Shown here: positions 1 through 6,489 of the stretch, piece after piece
How positions within the stretch are numbered: position 1 is the stretch's first letter
Layout of the letters: the number at the start of each line of letters is the position of its first letter
Source: Actinomycetes bacterium
Lineage (GTDB): Bacteria; Actinomycetota; Actinomycetes; Prado026
Assembly (NCBI GenBank): GCA_025455945.1
Contig: JALOLN010000068.1
Coordinates: 1 to 9,734 of the forward strand
DNA: 9,734 bases
Direction of reading: 5' to 3'
Made by a program: the position numbers and the translations under genes
Notes under the pieces: model-generated
Seen by the model: the letters and a program-made list of their open reading frames with translations, nothing else
Databases searched by the model: none
What the model was told of the DNA's origin: nothing

Positions 1-191
1 ACCGTCCGGACCCAGGCGTCCGGCCGTTCGAAGCGGCTCACCCGGCGCCAGTGCCGGTGCAGCTGGGCGAAGGCGTCCTGGGTGATGTCCTCGGCCTCGC
101 TCCGGTCGTACAGCACCAGGCTCATCGTGCGGAGGACGCGCGGGTACTCGACACGGAACAGCGCCGTGAACTCGGTGTCGCTGTCGGACAC
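1..191 (-). CDS. ECF RNA polymerase sigma factor, SigE-family-like (N-terminal part only)
   Basis: This is the first 63 codons of an extracytoplasmic-function sigma factor; the rest lies beyond the left edge. The visible protein starts VSDSDTEFTALFRVEYPR and continues with the sigma region 2 signature EAEDITQDAFAQLHRHW, which binds core polymerase and recognises the -10 element. The ending SRFERPDAWVRT is typical of the actinobacterial SigE-like ECF group. I place the start at the GTG ending at 191 because an AGAGGGGG Shine-Dalgarno sequence lies five bases upstream of it. The gene begins 59 bases after the dehydrogenase stop on the same strand, so it could be co-transcribed or have its own promoter. 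Region 4 and any anti-sigma partner are not visible. The family call is firm; the subgroup and the regulon are inferred. Confidence 0.88.
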   Translation of the reverse strand, partial: MSDSDTEFTALFRVEYPRVLRTMSLVLYDRSEAEDITQDAFAQLHRHWRRVSRFERPDAWVRT

Positions 192-250
192 GGTCGCCCC
201 CTCTGGCCGGCGTTACCCACACAAAGGCGCCAGCGGGCGGGAACCTTCAC
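192..250 (-). other. Spacer between the dehydrogenase and the sigma factor
   Basis: This 59-base gap holds the sigma factor's Shine-Dalgarno sequence (AGAGGGGG on the minus strand). Further upstream is a GGGTAACG motif (minus strand, 211-218) that could belong to a promoter. I see no convincing intrinsic terminator, only a 5-base CTGGC/GCCAG complementarity. An autoregulated ECF promoter would be expected here, but I cannot identify -35 and -10 boxes with confidence. Confidence 0.3.
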
Positions 251-2698
251 TCAGGCGCGCAGCCGCTTTCCGGCAGGGTCCCAGAGCGGCGCCTGGGCGA
301 CCACCCCCGAGACCCACTCCCCGAACACCAGCACCTCGACGGCGGTGCCTGGGACCGCAGCCACGCCGGGCAGGTACGCGAAGGCGATCGACGCCCCCAC
401 GGTGTGGCCGAGGGCACCGGAGGTCACCCGGCCCACCGTCGTCCCGCCGACCCGGACCGGCTCGTTGCCCAGCACCTGGCGCAGCGGGTCGGACAGGGTG
501 AGGCAGGCGAGCCGCCGCTCGGGCTCGGTACACCCCAGGAGCGCCTCGCGGCCGAGGAAGTCCTTGTCCAGCTTGACGCAGAACCCCAGACCGGCCTCGT
601 AGGGGGTCTCGTCCGGCGTGATGTCCGAGCCCCAGTACAAGTAGCCCTTCTCGGCGCGCAGGGAGTCGATCGCCTTGTAGCCGCAGGCCGTCCCCCCAGC
701 CGCCTCGACGGCCCCCCACACCGCGTCCCACACGTGGGCGCCGTACTCGGCGGGGACGTAGACCTCCCAGCCCAGCTCACCGACGAAGGTCACCCGCAGC
801 AGCCGTACCGGCGCGTTGCCGACCGTGGCCTCCCGCGCGGTGAGGTACGGGAAGGACGCGGTGTCCAGCGGCTGCGGGGTCAGCGGCTGCAGGACCTCGC
901 GGGCCTTCGGGCCCCACAGCCCGAAGCACGCCCACTGGCTCGTGACGTCGCGGACCGTCACCGAGCCGTCCTGCCGGGCGTGCGAGCGGATCCAGGCCAG
1001 GTCGTGCCCGCCGAACGCCGTCCCGGTGACGATCTGGAAGAGGTCCCCGCCCAGCTGGGTGACGGTGAAGTCGCACTCGATGCCGCCGCGGGCATTGAGC
1101 ATCTGGGTGTAGGTGATCCGCCCCGGCCCGCGCGCGACCCGGTTGTCGCACAGCCACTCGAGCAGCGCCGCCGCCCCTGGCCCGGACACCTCGATCTTCG
1201 CGAAGGACGACTCGTCGAACAGGCCCACGGCCTCGCGGGTGGCCCGGTGCTCGGCCTCGATCGCGGGGGACCAGAGCTTGCCCGCCCAGCCCAGCGGGCG
1301 CTTGTGCGGGTCACCGCCGGAGGCGTTGCTTCGGTAGTAGTTCACCCGCTCCCAGCCGCTCTTCTCGCCCATCTCGGCATCCGCGGCCACATGCCACGGG
1401 TAGGCGGGCGACACCCGCAGCGGGCGGGCGGAGGTCCGCTCGTGCCCGGGGTACTTGATGTCGTAGTAGCTCTCGTAGTTCTCCGTCACCCGGGCGAGGG
1501 TGTACGCCGGCGAGCGGTACTGCCGGCCGAACCGGCGGACGTCCATCTCCCACAGGTCCAGGCCCGGGTCGCCGTCCAGCACCCAGTCGGCCATCACCTT
1601 GCCCATGCCGCCCGCACCGGCGATGCCGTGCGCGCAGAAGCCGGCGGCCACCCAGAAGCCGCGGACGTCGGTGGGGCCGAGGCAGAACTCGTTGTCCGGC
1701 GTGAACCCCTCCGGGCCGTTGATCACCTTGCGGATCTCGACGTCGGCCATGGCGGGGACCCGGACCGTCGAGTTCGCGTAGATCTCCTCCAGCCGCGGCC
1801 AGTCCTCGGGGAGCAGCCGGCCGTTGAAGTCCGGGGGGACGACGTCCAGCCCGTCGGGGCCGAGGCCGAACGGCGCCGACTGGCGCTCGTAGCCGCCCAT
1901 GACCAGGCCCGCGCCGTCCTCCCGGTAGTAGACGAGCAGGTCGGGGTCGCGCAGGGTGGGCAGCCGCCGGTCCCCTGGCCGGACCTCGCGGAACGGCGTG
2001 GTCACGACGTACTGGTGACTCATGGGGACCACGGGGACCCGGACGCCGACCATCCGCGCGACCTCGGCGGCGTACATGCCCGCCGCGGCGACGACCGTCT
2101 CGCACTCGACGTCCCCCTGGTCGGTGCGGACGCGGGTCACCGCGCCGCCGAGGACGTCGATCCCCAGCACGCGGGTGCGCTCGCACACCCGGACGCCGCC
2201 GGCCCGGGCGCCCCGCATCAGCGCGTAGGTGAGCTGCGACGGGTCGAGGTAGCCGTCAGTGGGCAGGAACGTCGCACCGAGCACCCGGTCGGCGGACATC
2301 AGCGGGAAGAGGTCCTGCGCCTCGGCGGGGCTGATCCGGTGCAGGGGCAGCCCGAACGTCTCGGCCCAGCCGACCTGGCGCTCGAGCTCCTCCATCCGCT
2401 CCGCCGAGCAGGCCAGCCGGATGCCGCCGCACTCGACCCAGCCCGGGTCGGTGTCCGGGTCCTGGGCCAGCTCCCGGTACAGCGCCGTGGAGTCCATCAT
2501 CATCCGGGTCAGGGTCACCGACCCGCGCAGCTGGCCGACGAGTCCGGCGGAGTGGAAGGTCGAGCCGCTGGTGAGCTCGCCCCGCTCGACGACCACGACG
2601 TCCCGCTCACCGCGACGCGCCAGGTGGTGGGCGATGCTCGCCCCGCCCACGCCTCCTCCGATGACGACGATCCGGGCCCGCGACGGAAGGTCGGTCAC
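251..2698 (-). CDS. FAD-dependent dimethylglycine/sarcosine dehydrogenase-type oxidoreductase with GcvT domain
   Basis: An 815-residue cytoplasmic flavoenzyme, a normal length for the family. It is expected to demethylate dimethylglycine, sarcosine or a related N-methyl amine and pass the one-carbon unit to tetrahydrofolate. The N-terminus has the dinucleotide-binding fold: IVVIGGGVGGASIAHHLA at residues 10-27 and Glu38 closing the second strand. Next is GSTFHSAGL, where His49 matches the histidine that carries covalent FAD in mammalian dimethylglycine dehydrogenase. After the oxidase domain (to about residue 400) come the FAO_M linker and the aminomethyltransferase domain, with GELGWE at 640-645 and LRAEKGY at 680-686, then the C-terminal GcvT barrel. 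The GTG start at 2698 has GAGAGGA seven bases upstream. The open frame continues into the kinase gene, but that extension is not protein-like. It follows the kinase by 76 bases containing an inverted repeat. The exact substrate is inferred; other GcvT-fused amine oxidases are possible. Confidence 0.87.
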   Translation of the reverse strand: MTDLPSRARIVVIGGGVGGASIAHHLARRGERDVVVVERGELTSGSTFHSAGLVGQLRGSVTLTRMMMDSTALYRELAQDPDTDPGWVECGGIRLACSAERMEELERQVGWAETFGLPLHRISPAEAQDLFPLMSADRVLGATFLPTDGYLDPSQLTYALMRGARAGGVRVCERTRVLGIDVLGGAVTRVRTDQGDVECETVVAAAGMYAAEVARMVGVRVPVVPMSHQYVVTTPFREVRPGDRRLPTLRDPDLLVYYREDGAGLVMGGYERQSAPFGLGPDGLDVVPPDFNGRLLPEDWPRLEEIYANSTVRVPAMADVEIRKVINGPEGFTPDNEFCLGPTDVRGFWVAAGFCAHGIAGAGGMGKVMADWVLDGDPGLDLWEMDVRRFGRQYRSPAYTLARVTENYESYYDIKYPGHERTSARPLRVSPAYPWHVAADAEMGEKSGWERVNYYRSNASGGDPHKRPLGWAGKLWSPAIEAEHRATREAVGLFDESSFAKIEVSGPGAAALLEWLCDNRVARGPGRITYTQMLNARGGIECDFTVTQLGGDLFQIVTGTAFGGHDLAWIRSHARQDGSVTVRDVTSQWACFGLWGPKAREVLQPLTPQPLDTASFPYLTAREATVGNAPVRLLRVTFVGELGWEVYVPAEYGAHVWDAVWGAVEAAGGTACGYKAIDSLRAEKGYLYWGSDITPDETPYEAGLGFCVKLDKDFLGREALLGCTEPERRLACLTLSDPLRQVLGNEPVRVGGTTVGRVTSGALGHTVGASIAFAYLPGVAAVPGTAVEVLVFGEWVSGVVAQAPLWDPAGKRLRA

Positions 2699-2734
2699 GA
2701 CGGCGTCCTCTCGACGGCGCTCCCCAGCGGTCTC

Positions 2735-2779
2735 GTAGGGAACGGTATGCGGACATCGGGGGCTGAGAGCGTTCCCTAC
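2735..2779. repeat. Perfect 10-bp inverted repeat between kinase and dehydrogenase genes
   Basis: GTAGGGAACG at 2735-2744 is matched exactly by its complement CGTTCCCTAC at 2770-2779, with 25 bases between. The right arm overlaps the kinase stop codon, so the element spans the start of the spacer before the dehydrogenase. It is less GC-rich than its surroundings. It could be a two-half-site operator, an mRNA processing hairpin or part of an attenuator. The long loop and lack of a U-run argue against a classical intrinsic terminator. On the minus-strand RNA, loop bases CTC...CCCC could also pair with downstream GGGGAG (complement of 2720-2725), a possible pseudoknot. Confidence 0.55.
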
Positions 2780-3714
2780 TGGACCGTAGGCGCGCTGGGG
2801 GCGGGGGCGCCGACGAGGCCGGTGAGGATGTCGTCGTACTCGGGGCCGAGCAGCTCGGCGCGGGCCGAGTCGTACCGCTCCAGACCCCAGGACCAGAAGT
2901 CGAAGTCGATCGGCGAGATGCTGTCCTGGATCGACGCCCACAGGGACCAGCCGTAGCGGGCCAGCAGCGACCAGGCCCGGGCGCGGGCCAGCCGGACGGG
3001 GTCCGTGCGCCCCCAGTAGTAGGTCACCAGGGCCTCAACCTCGGGCTGCGACAGCACCGCCTCGGAGGCCATGTTGCCCAGCTCGAAGCTGGCCTCGTTC
3101 ATCCCGCTGTACTCGTAGTCGATGATCCACACCTTCCGGCCGTCGTCGATGAAGTTGGCGGCCAGCAGGTCGTTGTTGCACGGGACGAGCGGCTCGTCGC
3201 CCGGCCGCATGACGTCCTCGAGGTGCTCGATCCGGGCGGTCAGGTCGGCGAAGCCCCCCGGCAGGCGGAACCCGCGCTCCAGGACGATGCCGAGGTAGCG
3301 CCGCCGGATCTGCCGCATGTCGAAGTGCCCCTCGAAGGCGGGCCCGGCGTGCAGGGTGCGGACTGCGGCGGCGATCCGGGGCATCAGGGCCGGGTTGCGG
3401 ACGTCGTCCGGGGCCAGGGTGCGACCGGGGAGGAAGCCAACCACGAGGACGTTCTCCGCCGGCAGCGCCTCGATGACCGGGGCGCCCACCCCCGCTGCCC
3501 AGGCGGCCCGCGTGTTGTGCCGCTCGACGGCCCGGTCGATGGCCAGCAGGCTGGACTCGTTGCTCGAGACCCGCACGACGTAGTCGCCGCCGTCGTCGGT
3601 GGTGACCCGGTAGTTGCGGTTGGTGAGCCCACCGCCGAGCTCCTCCACCGTCCGGCGACGTCCCCTCAGCACGTCGAGACGGTCGAGCAGGTGCTCCAGC
3701 TCGGCGGTGGACAC
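2776..3714 (-). CDS. Choline/ethanolamine kinase-like phosphotransferase (APH fold)
   Basis: A 312-residue protein of the aminoglycoside phosphotransferase/choline kinase superfamily, which moves the ATP gamma-phosphate to a small hydroxylated amine in the cytoplasm. GGGLTNRNYRV (residues 28-37) is the nucleotide-loop motif typical of choline kinases. VVRVS follows at 46-50. PCNNDLLAANF (178-188) is the Brenner catalytic loop, with catalytic Asp182 and metal-binding Asn187. IIDYEYSGMNEASFELGNM (197-215) holds the Mg-binding Asp199 and the Asp-Tyr-Glu signature of choline and ethanolamine kinases. The GTG start at 3714 lies 9 bases after the hydrolase stop; only a weak GGGTAGG resembles a ribosome site, which suggests coupling to the gene before it. 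Lying upstream of a methylamine-type dehydrogenase, it may act on choline, ethanolamine or a related amine. The substrate is inferred, and an antibiotic kinase is less likely. Confidence 0.83.
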   Translation of the reverse strand: MSTAELEHLLDRLDVLRGRRRTVEELGGGLTNRNYRVTTDDGGDYVVRVSSNESSLLAIDRAVERHNTRAAWAAGVGAPVIEALPAENVLVVGFLPGRTLAPDDVRNPALMPRIAAAVRTLHAGPAFEGHFDMRQIRRRYLGIVLERGFRLPGGFADLTARIEHLEDVMRPGDEPLVPCNNDLLAANFIDDGRKVWIIDYEYSGMNEASFELGNMASEAVLSQPEVEALVTYYWGRTDPVRLARARAWSLLARYGWSLWASIQDSISPIDFDFWSWGLERYDSARAELLGPEYDDILTGLVGAPAPSAPTVQ

Positions 3715-3723
3715 GGCCGGAGC

Positions 3724-4689
3724 CTACCCGGCAGTGATCACCTGCGCGCGGGACGCGGCGGCGGCCCGGTCGAGGTGGTCACGGACCAGCCTGGCCACCA
3801 GCGTCGGGTGCTCCATCTGCGCCACGTGCCCGGTCCGCGGCAGCAGCACCAGCCGGGAGCCGGGGTAGGTGGCCTTGGCGCGACGGGTCACGTGGTGGGA
3901 CACCAGCCGGTCCAGCCGGCCGTACAGCAGCAGCGTCGGCGCCGCCACCCGGCGGGCGTGGGCCCACAGGCCTTCCGCGTCGCGGGCGAGGAAGGACCGC
4001 ATGAGGCCGCGGGTGGAGGCGCTGAGCGCCTCCACCGCGTAGGGCAGCGACTGCCGGTGCACGACGTCGTCGATGGCCTCCTGGCGCCGGACGGGCGGCA
4101 CCACCCCGGGATCGGCGAAGCACAGCTCCAGCAGGCCGTCCACCCGCTCCTCCGGCGTCATCTCCGCCAGCCGGCGCGACAGCGCCGTCCCCACGCCCGG
4201 GACGGCGAGCAGCCCCACCGGCAGCCGCCAGCGGCCGGGGCGGAAGTCCGGCATGGCCGGGGAGACGAGGGTGAGGGTGCGGACCAGGTCGGGCCGCGTC
4301 GCGGCCACCACGGTGGCCACCGCCCCACCGAGGGAGTTGCCGAACAGGTGGACCGGGCCGCGGCCGTCCGCCTCGATGAGCCGGACCACCGCCCGGGCGT
4401 GCCCGGGCACCGAGTAGTCACCGTCGTCCGGCGGCGGGGAGTAGCCGAAGCCCGGCAGGTCCGGCGCCCGCGAGTCCAGCCGGTCGGTGAGCAGGCCCAT
4501 CAGGTCGGTCCAGTTCAGCGAGGACCCGCCGAGCCCGTGGACGAGCAGCCCGGGCTCCGCCGCCGCGGTCGCCGCCGGGGCGCTGCGCACGTTGAGCGTC
4601 AGCCCGCCCAGCTCCACCCGCTGGCTGGGCCAGACCGGGAACAGCGGCGACGCGGCGGACGGGGCAGGGGCGGTGTGGGAGAGGCTCAC
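3724..4689 (-). CDS. Alpha/beta hydrolase
   Basis: A 321-residue single-domain alpha/beta hydrolase. LLVHGLGGSSLNW (residues 48-60) forms the oxyanion region. FGNSLGG (116-122) is the nucleophile elbow with Ser119. LLYGRLD (254-260) supplies the acid Asp260, and TGHVAQMEHP (286-295) supplies His288, so the Ser-Asp-His triad is complete. The region around 145-240 forms a cap domain. I see no signal peptide; the N-terminus is Ala/Pro-rich and the enzyme is probably cytosolic. The GTG start at 4689 overlaps the TGA of the gene before it as GTGA, a strong sign of translational coupling. The kinase follows after 9 bases. The fold covers esterases, C-C hydrolases and haloperoxidase-like enzymes, and nothing here fixes the substrate. 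Confidence 0.87.
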   Translation of the reverse strand: MSLSHTAPAPSAASPLFPVWPSQRVELGGLTLNVRSAPAATAAAEPGLLVHGLGGSSLNWTDLMGLLTDRLDSRAPDLPGFGYSPPPDDGDYSVPGHARAVVRLIEADGRGPVHLFGNSLGGAVATVVAATRPDLVRTLTLVSPAMPDFRPGRWRLPVGLLAVPGVGTALSRRLAEMTPEERVDGLLELCFADPGVVPPVRRQEAIDDVVHRQSLPYAVEALSASTRGLMRSFLARDAEGLWAHARRVAAPTLLLYGRLDRLVSHHVTRRAKATYPGSRLVLLPRTGHVAQMEHPTLVARLVRDHLDRAAAASRAQVITAG

Positions 4690-5561
4690 GCTGACACAAG
4701 GTACGACTCGATACGCCGGTTCAGCGCATCGAGGGTGGCGCGGACGACGGCCTGCCGCGCGTCGTCACGCACCGTGCTCACGCCGGTCAGCCGTTCCGTG
4801 CCGTACCGCGTGATCATCGACAGCTCGACGACGACCGCCCGGTCGGAGCCGAGGGCCGCCGTCTCGAGGTGCTCGAGCTCGAAGCGGGCGACCCGGTCGA
4901 TCGACGCCTCCACGGCCCGCAAGGTGGCGTGGGCCACGGCGCGCTGCACGCTGGTCGGGGTGGCGGCGGCGTCCGCGCTGCCGGTGAAAGCTCGTTCGGC
5001 CAGCACCAGCGTGACCTCGGTCGTGACCCCGAGGTGGGCCGACACCAGCTGCATCCGCTGGATGAGCAGCCGCGGCGGCACCGGGGGCTCGGTGGCTGCC
5101 GGGGTCACGACGTCGACGGTGGCCTGCTGACGGTCCGGGACGGCGCTCAGCGGCGGCCGGGCGGGCGGCGGGGGCGGCGGGGGCGGCGGCGGGGGCGTGG
5201 CCGGCCGCCACGGCCCGGCCTCGACCTGCGGCTCCGGCTCGGACTCCGGCTCGGGCTCGGGCTCGGGCTCGACCTCGGGCTCCGGTGCGGGTGCCGGCGT
5301 CGGGCGTGCTGGCCGCGGCGGGACCGACTCCTCCAGCACCTGCACCCGGCCGGCGTCGACCCCCAGGCCGAACTGCTCTCCGAGGATGCGGTGCACGGCG
5401 GTCGCCACGGCGACCTCGTCGGCTCCCTGGCTCAGCTGCAGCCGCAGCGTGCCGGGCCCGCCCACGTCGTCAGGGATGATCTCCGCGTCAGCGACACCCG
5501 GCACAGCACGCAGCGCCGCTACGACGTCGCCGGCCTCGCTGCCGGACCCCCCCAGGCTCAC
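4686..5561 (-). CDS. Uncharacterised two-domain protein with Glu-Pro and poly-Pro linker
   Basis: I do not recognise a named family. The 291-residue protein has three parts. Residues 1 to about 85 form a small alpha/beta module (AALRAVPGVADAEIIPDD, then a strand LRLQLSQG and a helix VATAVHRILGEQFGL) that looks ACT-like. A linker of about 60 residues follows, with alternating Glu-Pro and then 11 consecutive prolines. The C-terminal domain of about 135 residues has two similar helical ends, AVAHATLRAVEASIDRV and AVVRATLDALNRRIE, each with strand-rich sequence nearby, hinting at an internal duplication. No membrane segment or signal peptide is seen. The GTG start at 5561 is the only start codon in this frame between the Ku stop and the first conserved sequence; its own ribosome site is weak. 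It ends in a GTGA overlap with the hydrolase. Function unknown. Confidence 0.72.
   Translation of the reverse strand: MSLGGSGSEAGDVVAALRAVPGVADAEIIPDDVGGPGTLRLQLSQGADEVAVATAVHRILGEQFGLGVDAGRVQVLEESVPPRPARPTPAPAPEPEVEPEPEPEPESEPEPQVEAGPWRPATPPPPPPPPPPPARPPLSAVPDRQQATVDVVTPAATEPPVPPRLLIQRMQLVSAHLGVTTEVTLVLAERAFTGSADAAATPTSVQRAVAHATLRAVEASIDRVARFELEHLETAALGSDRAVVVELSMITRYGTERLTGVSTVRDDARQAVVRATLDALNRRIESYLVSA
5163..5195. repeat. Poly-proline coding run (11 Pro codons)
   Basis: On the minus strand this encodes eleven consecutive prolines using CCG and CCC codons. On the plus strand it is a run of GGGCGG-type units. Such runs normally stall ribosomes and need elongation factor P. Slippage during replication or sequencing is also likely here, so the exact proline number should be treated with caution. 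Confidence 0.85.
5230..5283. repeat. Tandem hexamer repeat encoding (Glu-Pro)n
   Basis: Nine hexamers in a row, mostly GGCTCG or GGCTCC with two degenerate units (GACTCC, ACCTCG). On the minus strand they encode alternating Glu-Pro with single Ser and Val replacements. The repeat stays in frame, so copy-number changes would lengthen or shorten a rigid acidic linker without breaking the protein. Confidence 0.85.
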
Positions 5562-5590
5562 GACCGCAGTGTGGCAGGAGCGCGACTCAT
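5558..5590 (-). CDS. Possible 10-codon leader ORF between Ku and the two-domain protein
   Basis: The ATG at 5590 overlaps the Ku stop as ATGA and has a good GGGAG ribosome site five bases upstream. It reads MSRAPATLRS and stops at a TGA overlapping the next gene's GTG start as GTGA. The main two-domain ORF, which is in another frame, has only a weak ribosome site of its own. A short coupling ORF that delivers ribosomes to that start is therefore plausible. It may equally be chance, since Ku's end alone could couple translation. Confidence 0.35.
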   Translation of the reverse strand: MSRAPATLRS

Positions 5591-6453
5591 GCGGACTCCC
5601 GGTCGCCCACGTTTCCCCCGTCCGGCGTATCAACCGAGCCGTCCGACCGATCCGTTCCCGCGGCCTCCGCGGCGGCCCGGGCCCGCTTGGCCTGCTCGAC
5701 GCTGGCGCGCAGGGCGGCCATGAGGTCGACGACGCCCCCGGTCTCGCCCTCCACAGCCGCGGGGACGACCACCTCACGGCCGGCCACCTTGGCGTCGATG
5801 AGCTGCCGCAGCGCCTCGCGGTAGCCGTCGGTGTACTCGCCCGGGTCGAAGTCCCCCGCGAGCGCCGCGATCAGCGACTCCGCCATGGCCACCTCTTGCG
5901 GCCGGACCGGCACGTCCTCGCCGAGGAACGCGAAGTCGGGGCTGCGGATCTCGTCGGGCCACAGCATGGTCTCGAGGACCAGCACGCCGCCGCGGGCCCG
6001 CAGGCAGGCCAGCGTCTCGCGCTGACGCAGTGCCACCTTGACGATCGCGACCCGCTCGGCCTGCTCGAGCGCCGAGCGCAGCAGCACGTACGGCTTCACC
6101 CCGGCCTGCTCGGGCTCGAGGAAGTACGACTTGGAGAAGTAGATGGGGTCGACCTGCTCGAGCGGCACGAACTGCAGGACCTCGACCGTCTTCTGGGTGG
6201 CCAGGGGCAGGTCGGCGAAGTCCTCGTCGGTGAGCACGACGACCTCACCGGTCGGCAGCTCGTAGCCCTTGGCGATCTCGGCGTAGGGGACCTCCTCCCC
6301 GTCCACCTCAGCCACCCGCTTGTACCGGATGCGGCTGCCGTCGCTGCGCCGCACCTGGTGGAAGGCGACGTCCTTCTCCTCCGTGGCCGAGTACAGGCGC
6401 ACGGGGATGGTGACCAGCCCGAAGGACACCGCGCCCTTCCATATCGTGCGCAT
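5587..6453 (-). CDS. ku: Ku, non-homologous end-joining DNA end-binding protein
   Basis: A 288-residue bacterial Ku homologue. It forms a homodimeric ring on broken DNA ends and recruits LigD. It opens with the family hallmark MRTIWKGAVSFGLVTIPVRL, then YSATEEKDVAFHQV and RIRYKRV. Later typical stretches are PTGEVVVLTDEDFADL, KTVEVLQFV and EVAMAESLIAAL. The core ends near residue 255. The last 27 or so residues are rich in Asp, Gly and Ser (for example DRSDGSVDTPDGG), lacking the lysine-rich tail of some actinobacterial Kus. I chose the ATG at 6453 because it matches the usual Ku N-terminus; another in-frame ATG three codons upstream (6462) is possible. Neither has a clear Shine-Dalgarno sequence. 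The gene is divergent from the LigD-type polymerase, 27-36 bases away, as expected for NHEJ partners, and starts a run of close minus-strand genes. Confidence 0.95.
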   Translation of the reverse strand: MRTIWKGAVSFGLVTIPVRLYSATEEKDVAFHQVRRSDGSRIRYKRVAEVDGEEVPYAEIAKGYELPTGEVVVLTDEDFADLPLATQKTVEVLQFVPLEQVDPIYFSKSYFLEPEQAGVKPYVLLRSALEQAERVAIVKVALRQRETLACLRARGGVLVLETMLWPDEIRSPDFAFLGEDVPVRPQEVAMAESLIAALAGDFDPGEYTDGYREALRQLIDAKVAGREVVVPAAVEGETGGVVDLMAALRASVEQAKRARAAAEAAGTDRSDGSVDTPDGGNVGDRESA

Positions 6454-6489
6454 GGCGGCCATGGTGGCACGGTGGGCGGGGCGGCGGCG
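6454..6489. promoter_or_regulatory. Compact divergent start region of Ku and the LigD-type polymerase
   Basis: Only 27-36 bases separate the two start codons, and the stretch is mostly G on the plus strand. No TAnnnT box lies inside it. A TATCGT at 6442-6447, inside Ku, could serve as a weak -10 for the polymerase gene. The promoters for both genes must overlap the opposite coding sequence or lie within it. The placement is inferred. Confidence 0.35.

Noticed and set aside
2699..2941. N-terminal extension of the dehydrogenase up to 2941
   Set aside because: The extra 81 residues overlap the kinase coding region, look random, and precede a clear start with a ribosome site at 2698.
404..2956. 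A plus-strand open frame of 850 codons opposite the dehydrogenase
   Set aside because: The translation is Arg/Ala/Gly/Pro/His-rich with no recognisable motif, and the minus strand encodes a full conserved enzyme. It is a by-product of high-GC codon use.
3223..5130. A plus-strand open frame of 635 codons opposite the kinase, hydrolase and two-domain genes
   Set aside because: It spans three real minus-strand genes, has low-complexity composition and no ribosome site tied to it.
5163..5283. Possible CRISPR or intergenic satellite repeat
   Set aside because: The repeats are short in-frame units coding for Glu-Pro and Pro runs inside one gene, without spacers.
5547..5553. Run of seven G (minus strand) near the start of the two-domain gene as a phase-variation site
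   Set aside because: A single 7-base run at 70+ percent GC is expected by chance, and codons on both sides fit one frame from the GTG at 5561.
5197..6489. Extension of the polymerase frame upstream over Ku
   Set aside because: The translated sequence is antisense to Ku and has no family motifs; homology to LigD-Pol begins only near 6490.
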